DNA from: Flavobacteriaceae bacterium
GTDB lineage: Bacteria > Bacteroidota > Bacteroidia > Flavobacteriales > Flavobacteriaceae
Assembly: GCA_013214425.1 (NCBI GenBank)
Contig: JABSPN010000033.1
Location: forward strand, 1-14,817
Length of the DNA: 14,817 nt
Reading direction: 5' to 3'
Positions within the stretch are counted from its first letter, which is position 1, and the number at the start of each line of letters is the position of its first letter. Positions 13,742 through 14,817 of this stretch are shown here, piece after piece. Made by a program: the position numbers and the translations under genes. The notes beneath the pieces were generated by a model. That model saw nothing but the letters and a program-made list of their open reading frames with translations. It had not been told where the DNA came from and made no database searches.

Positions 13742-14817
13742 ATGCGTTGGACGCTTAAAGTACAACCCGAATCACATACAGTAAAGCATCTCCAAGAAGT
13801 TTTGGGGATTGATCAGGTTATTGCGAGCTTGTTGGCGCAACGTGACATTACAACTTTTGATCAAGCAAAAGCGTTTTTCAGACCTTCGCTAGACAATTTA
13901 CACGATCCATTTTTAATGAAAGATATGGAGTGTGCAGTAGCGAGAATTCTAAAAGCCATAGATGAAAGTGAAAATATTTTAGTTTATGGTGATTATGATG
14001 TAGATGGAACAACTGCTGTCTCACTGATGAGTTCCTACCTTAAGACTAAGTCAGCCAATATTGCTACCAATATTCCTGATCGTTACGACGAAGGTTATGG
14101 CGTTTCATATCAAGGAATTGACTTTGCTTCCGATAATGATTTTAGCTTGATTATCGCTTTAGACTGTGGTATCAAAGCCATTGAAAAAGTGGCCTACGCA
14201 TCAGAAAAAAACATCGATTTTATTATTTGTGATCATCATAAACCGGGTGAGAAAATACCAGAAGCTTATGCTGTTTTGAATCCGAAAAGAGAAGATTGTA
14301 ATTATCCTTTTGATGAACTATCAGGTTGCGGAGTTGGATTTAAATTAATTCAGGCACTGGGCACTAAATTTCAGGAGAAAACAGAAGACTTGCTGCCCTA
14401 TTTAGATTTAGTAGCCACAAGTATTGCCGCAGATATTGTTCCCATTACAGGAGAAAATAGAGTTCTGGCTTATTACGGATTGAAAGTTATTAATTCGAAT
14501 CCAAGAATTGGAATTAAAGCATTTACCAATAGTTTAAGTAAGAAAGAATTCACCATCACAGATGTTGTTTTTATTATCGCTCCGAGAATCAATGCTGCTG
14601 GGCGGATCAAACATGGAAATCACGCCGTACAATTACTAACAGAAACTGATATTGATCAGGCCATGGCTTTTGCTTCAGAAATTGAGACGTTTAATACAGA
14701 ACGTAGAGATTTAGATAAGGCGATTACCCAGGAAGCCTTAAAGCAAATAGAAAAAAATCAGGAGCAAGAAGGCTTTACAACTGTAGTCTATCAAGAAGAT
14801 TGGCATAAAGGCGTTAT
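13742..14817 (+). CDS. recJ: Single-stranded-DNA-specific exonuclease RecJ, N-terminal 358 residues
   Basis: RecJ is a 5'-to-3' single-strand exonuclease used in recombination and in excision and mismatch repair. The frame is open from ATG 13742 to the window end. The DHH-family metal sites are visible: YGDYDVDG (82-89, with D84, D86 and D88), ALDCG (D141), CDHHKP (D164, H165, H166) and SIAADIVP (D231). SGCGVGFKLIQ (194-204) and APRINAAGR (280-288) are further RecJ segments. The remaining C-terminal domains lie outside the window. Intact RecJ proteins of this group have about 560-570 residues, so roughly two thirds is present. The start is one base after the stop of the decayed VOC gene, and no consensus promoter was seen in front, so it may be transcribed from upstream. 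Confidence 0.96.
   Translation, partial: MRWTLKVQPESHTVKHLQEVLGIDQVIASLLAQRDITTFDQAKAFFRPSLDNLHDPFLMKDMECAVARILKAIDESENILVYGDYDVDGTTAVSLMSSYLKTKSANIATNIPDRYDEGYGVSYQGIDFASDNDFSLIIALDCGIKAIEKVAYASEKNIDFIICDHHKPGEKIPEAYAVLNPKREDCNYPFDELSGCGVGFKLIQALGTKFQEKTEDLLPYLDLVATSIAADIVPITGENRVLAYYGLKVINSNPRIGIKAFTNSLSKKEFTITDVVFIIAPRINAAGRIKHGNHAVQLLTETDIDQAMAFASEIETFNTERRDLDKAITQEALKQIEKNQEQEGFTTVVYQEDWHKGV

Overview
The window looks like chromosomal DNA from a marine-type member of the Flavobacteriaceae (Bacteroidota). The DNA is AT-rich. Promoter-like sites follow the Bacteroidota pattern (TTG, a spacer of about 19-23 bases, then TAnnTTTG), and Shine-Dalgarno sequences are weak or absent. There are a CarboxypepD_reg-like surface protein, lipoproteins, Flavobacteria-type thymidine kinase and alanine racemase, and dispersed GTCATTnTGA palindromes between genes. 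No CRISPR array, intact mobile element, rRNA or tRNA was recognised.

Layout. 1-585 (-) is the start of an exported protein with a CarboxypepD_reg-like domain, cut by the window edge. It is divergent from a DUF1801 protein (733-1206 +). A palindromic repeat and a short hairpin lie between that gene and a convergent prolyl oligopeptidase lipoprotein (1386-3524 -). Next come two probable minus-strand operons. The first is asd-doxX (5130 to 3670), with a good promoter in front and a good terminator behind. The second is tdk-alr-mscL (7568 to 5330), also closed by a strong terminator. Divergent from tdk is a tightly packed plus-strand operon (7655-10319): a Glu/Pro-rich protein, a DoxX-like membrane protein, a Cys-rich MORN-like lipoprotein and rsmI. 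It ends in a broken uracil-DNA glycosylase gene (10316-10627). Then follow an unrecognised 299-residue protein (10804-11703 -), an AhpD-like protein (11835-12425 -), a divergent OsmC protein (12539-12961 +), a small membrane protein (12948-13394 +), a decayed VOC-family gene (13395-13740 +) and the first 358 codons of recJ (13742 to the window end, +).

How the genes fit together. Most of the window is housekeeping: aspartate-family amino acid and diaminopimelate supply (asd), D-alanine for the cell wall (alr), osmotic safety valve (mscL), thymidine salvage (tdk), ribosome modification (rsmI) and DNA repair (recJ, and formerly a UDG). The divergent AhpD-like/OsmC pair suggests thiol-based peroxide defence.

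The most notable feature is damage. alr carries an in-frame TAA at codon 51, after its PLP lysine. The UDG gene has lost its middle and carries a stop. The VOC gene has several stops and two frame changes. I found no convincing new multi-gene system. The best unknowns are the protein at 10804-11703, the lipoprotein at 8828-9655 and the small membrane protein at 12948-13394.
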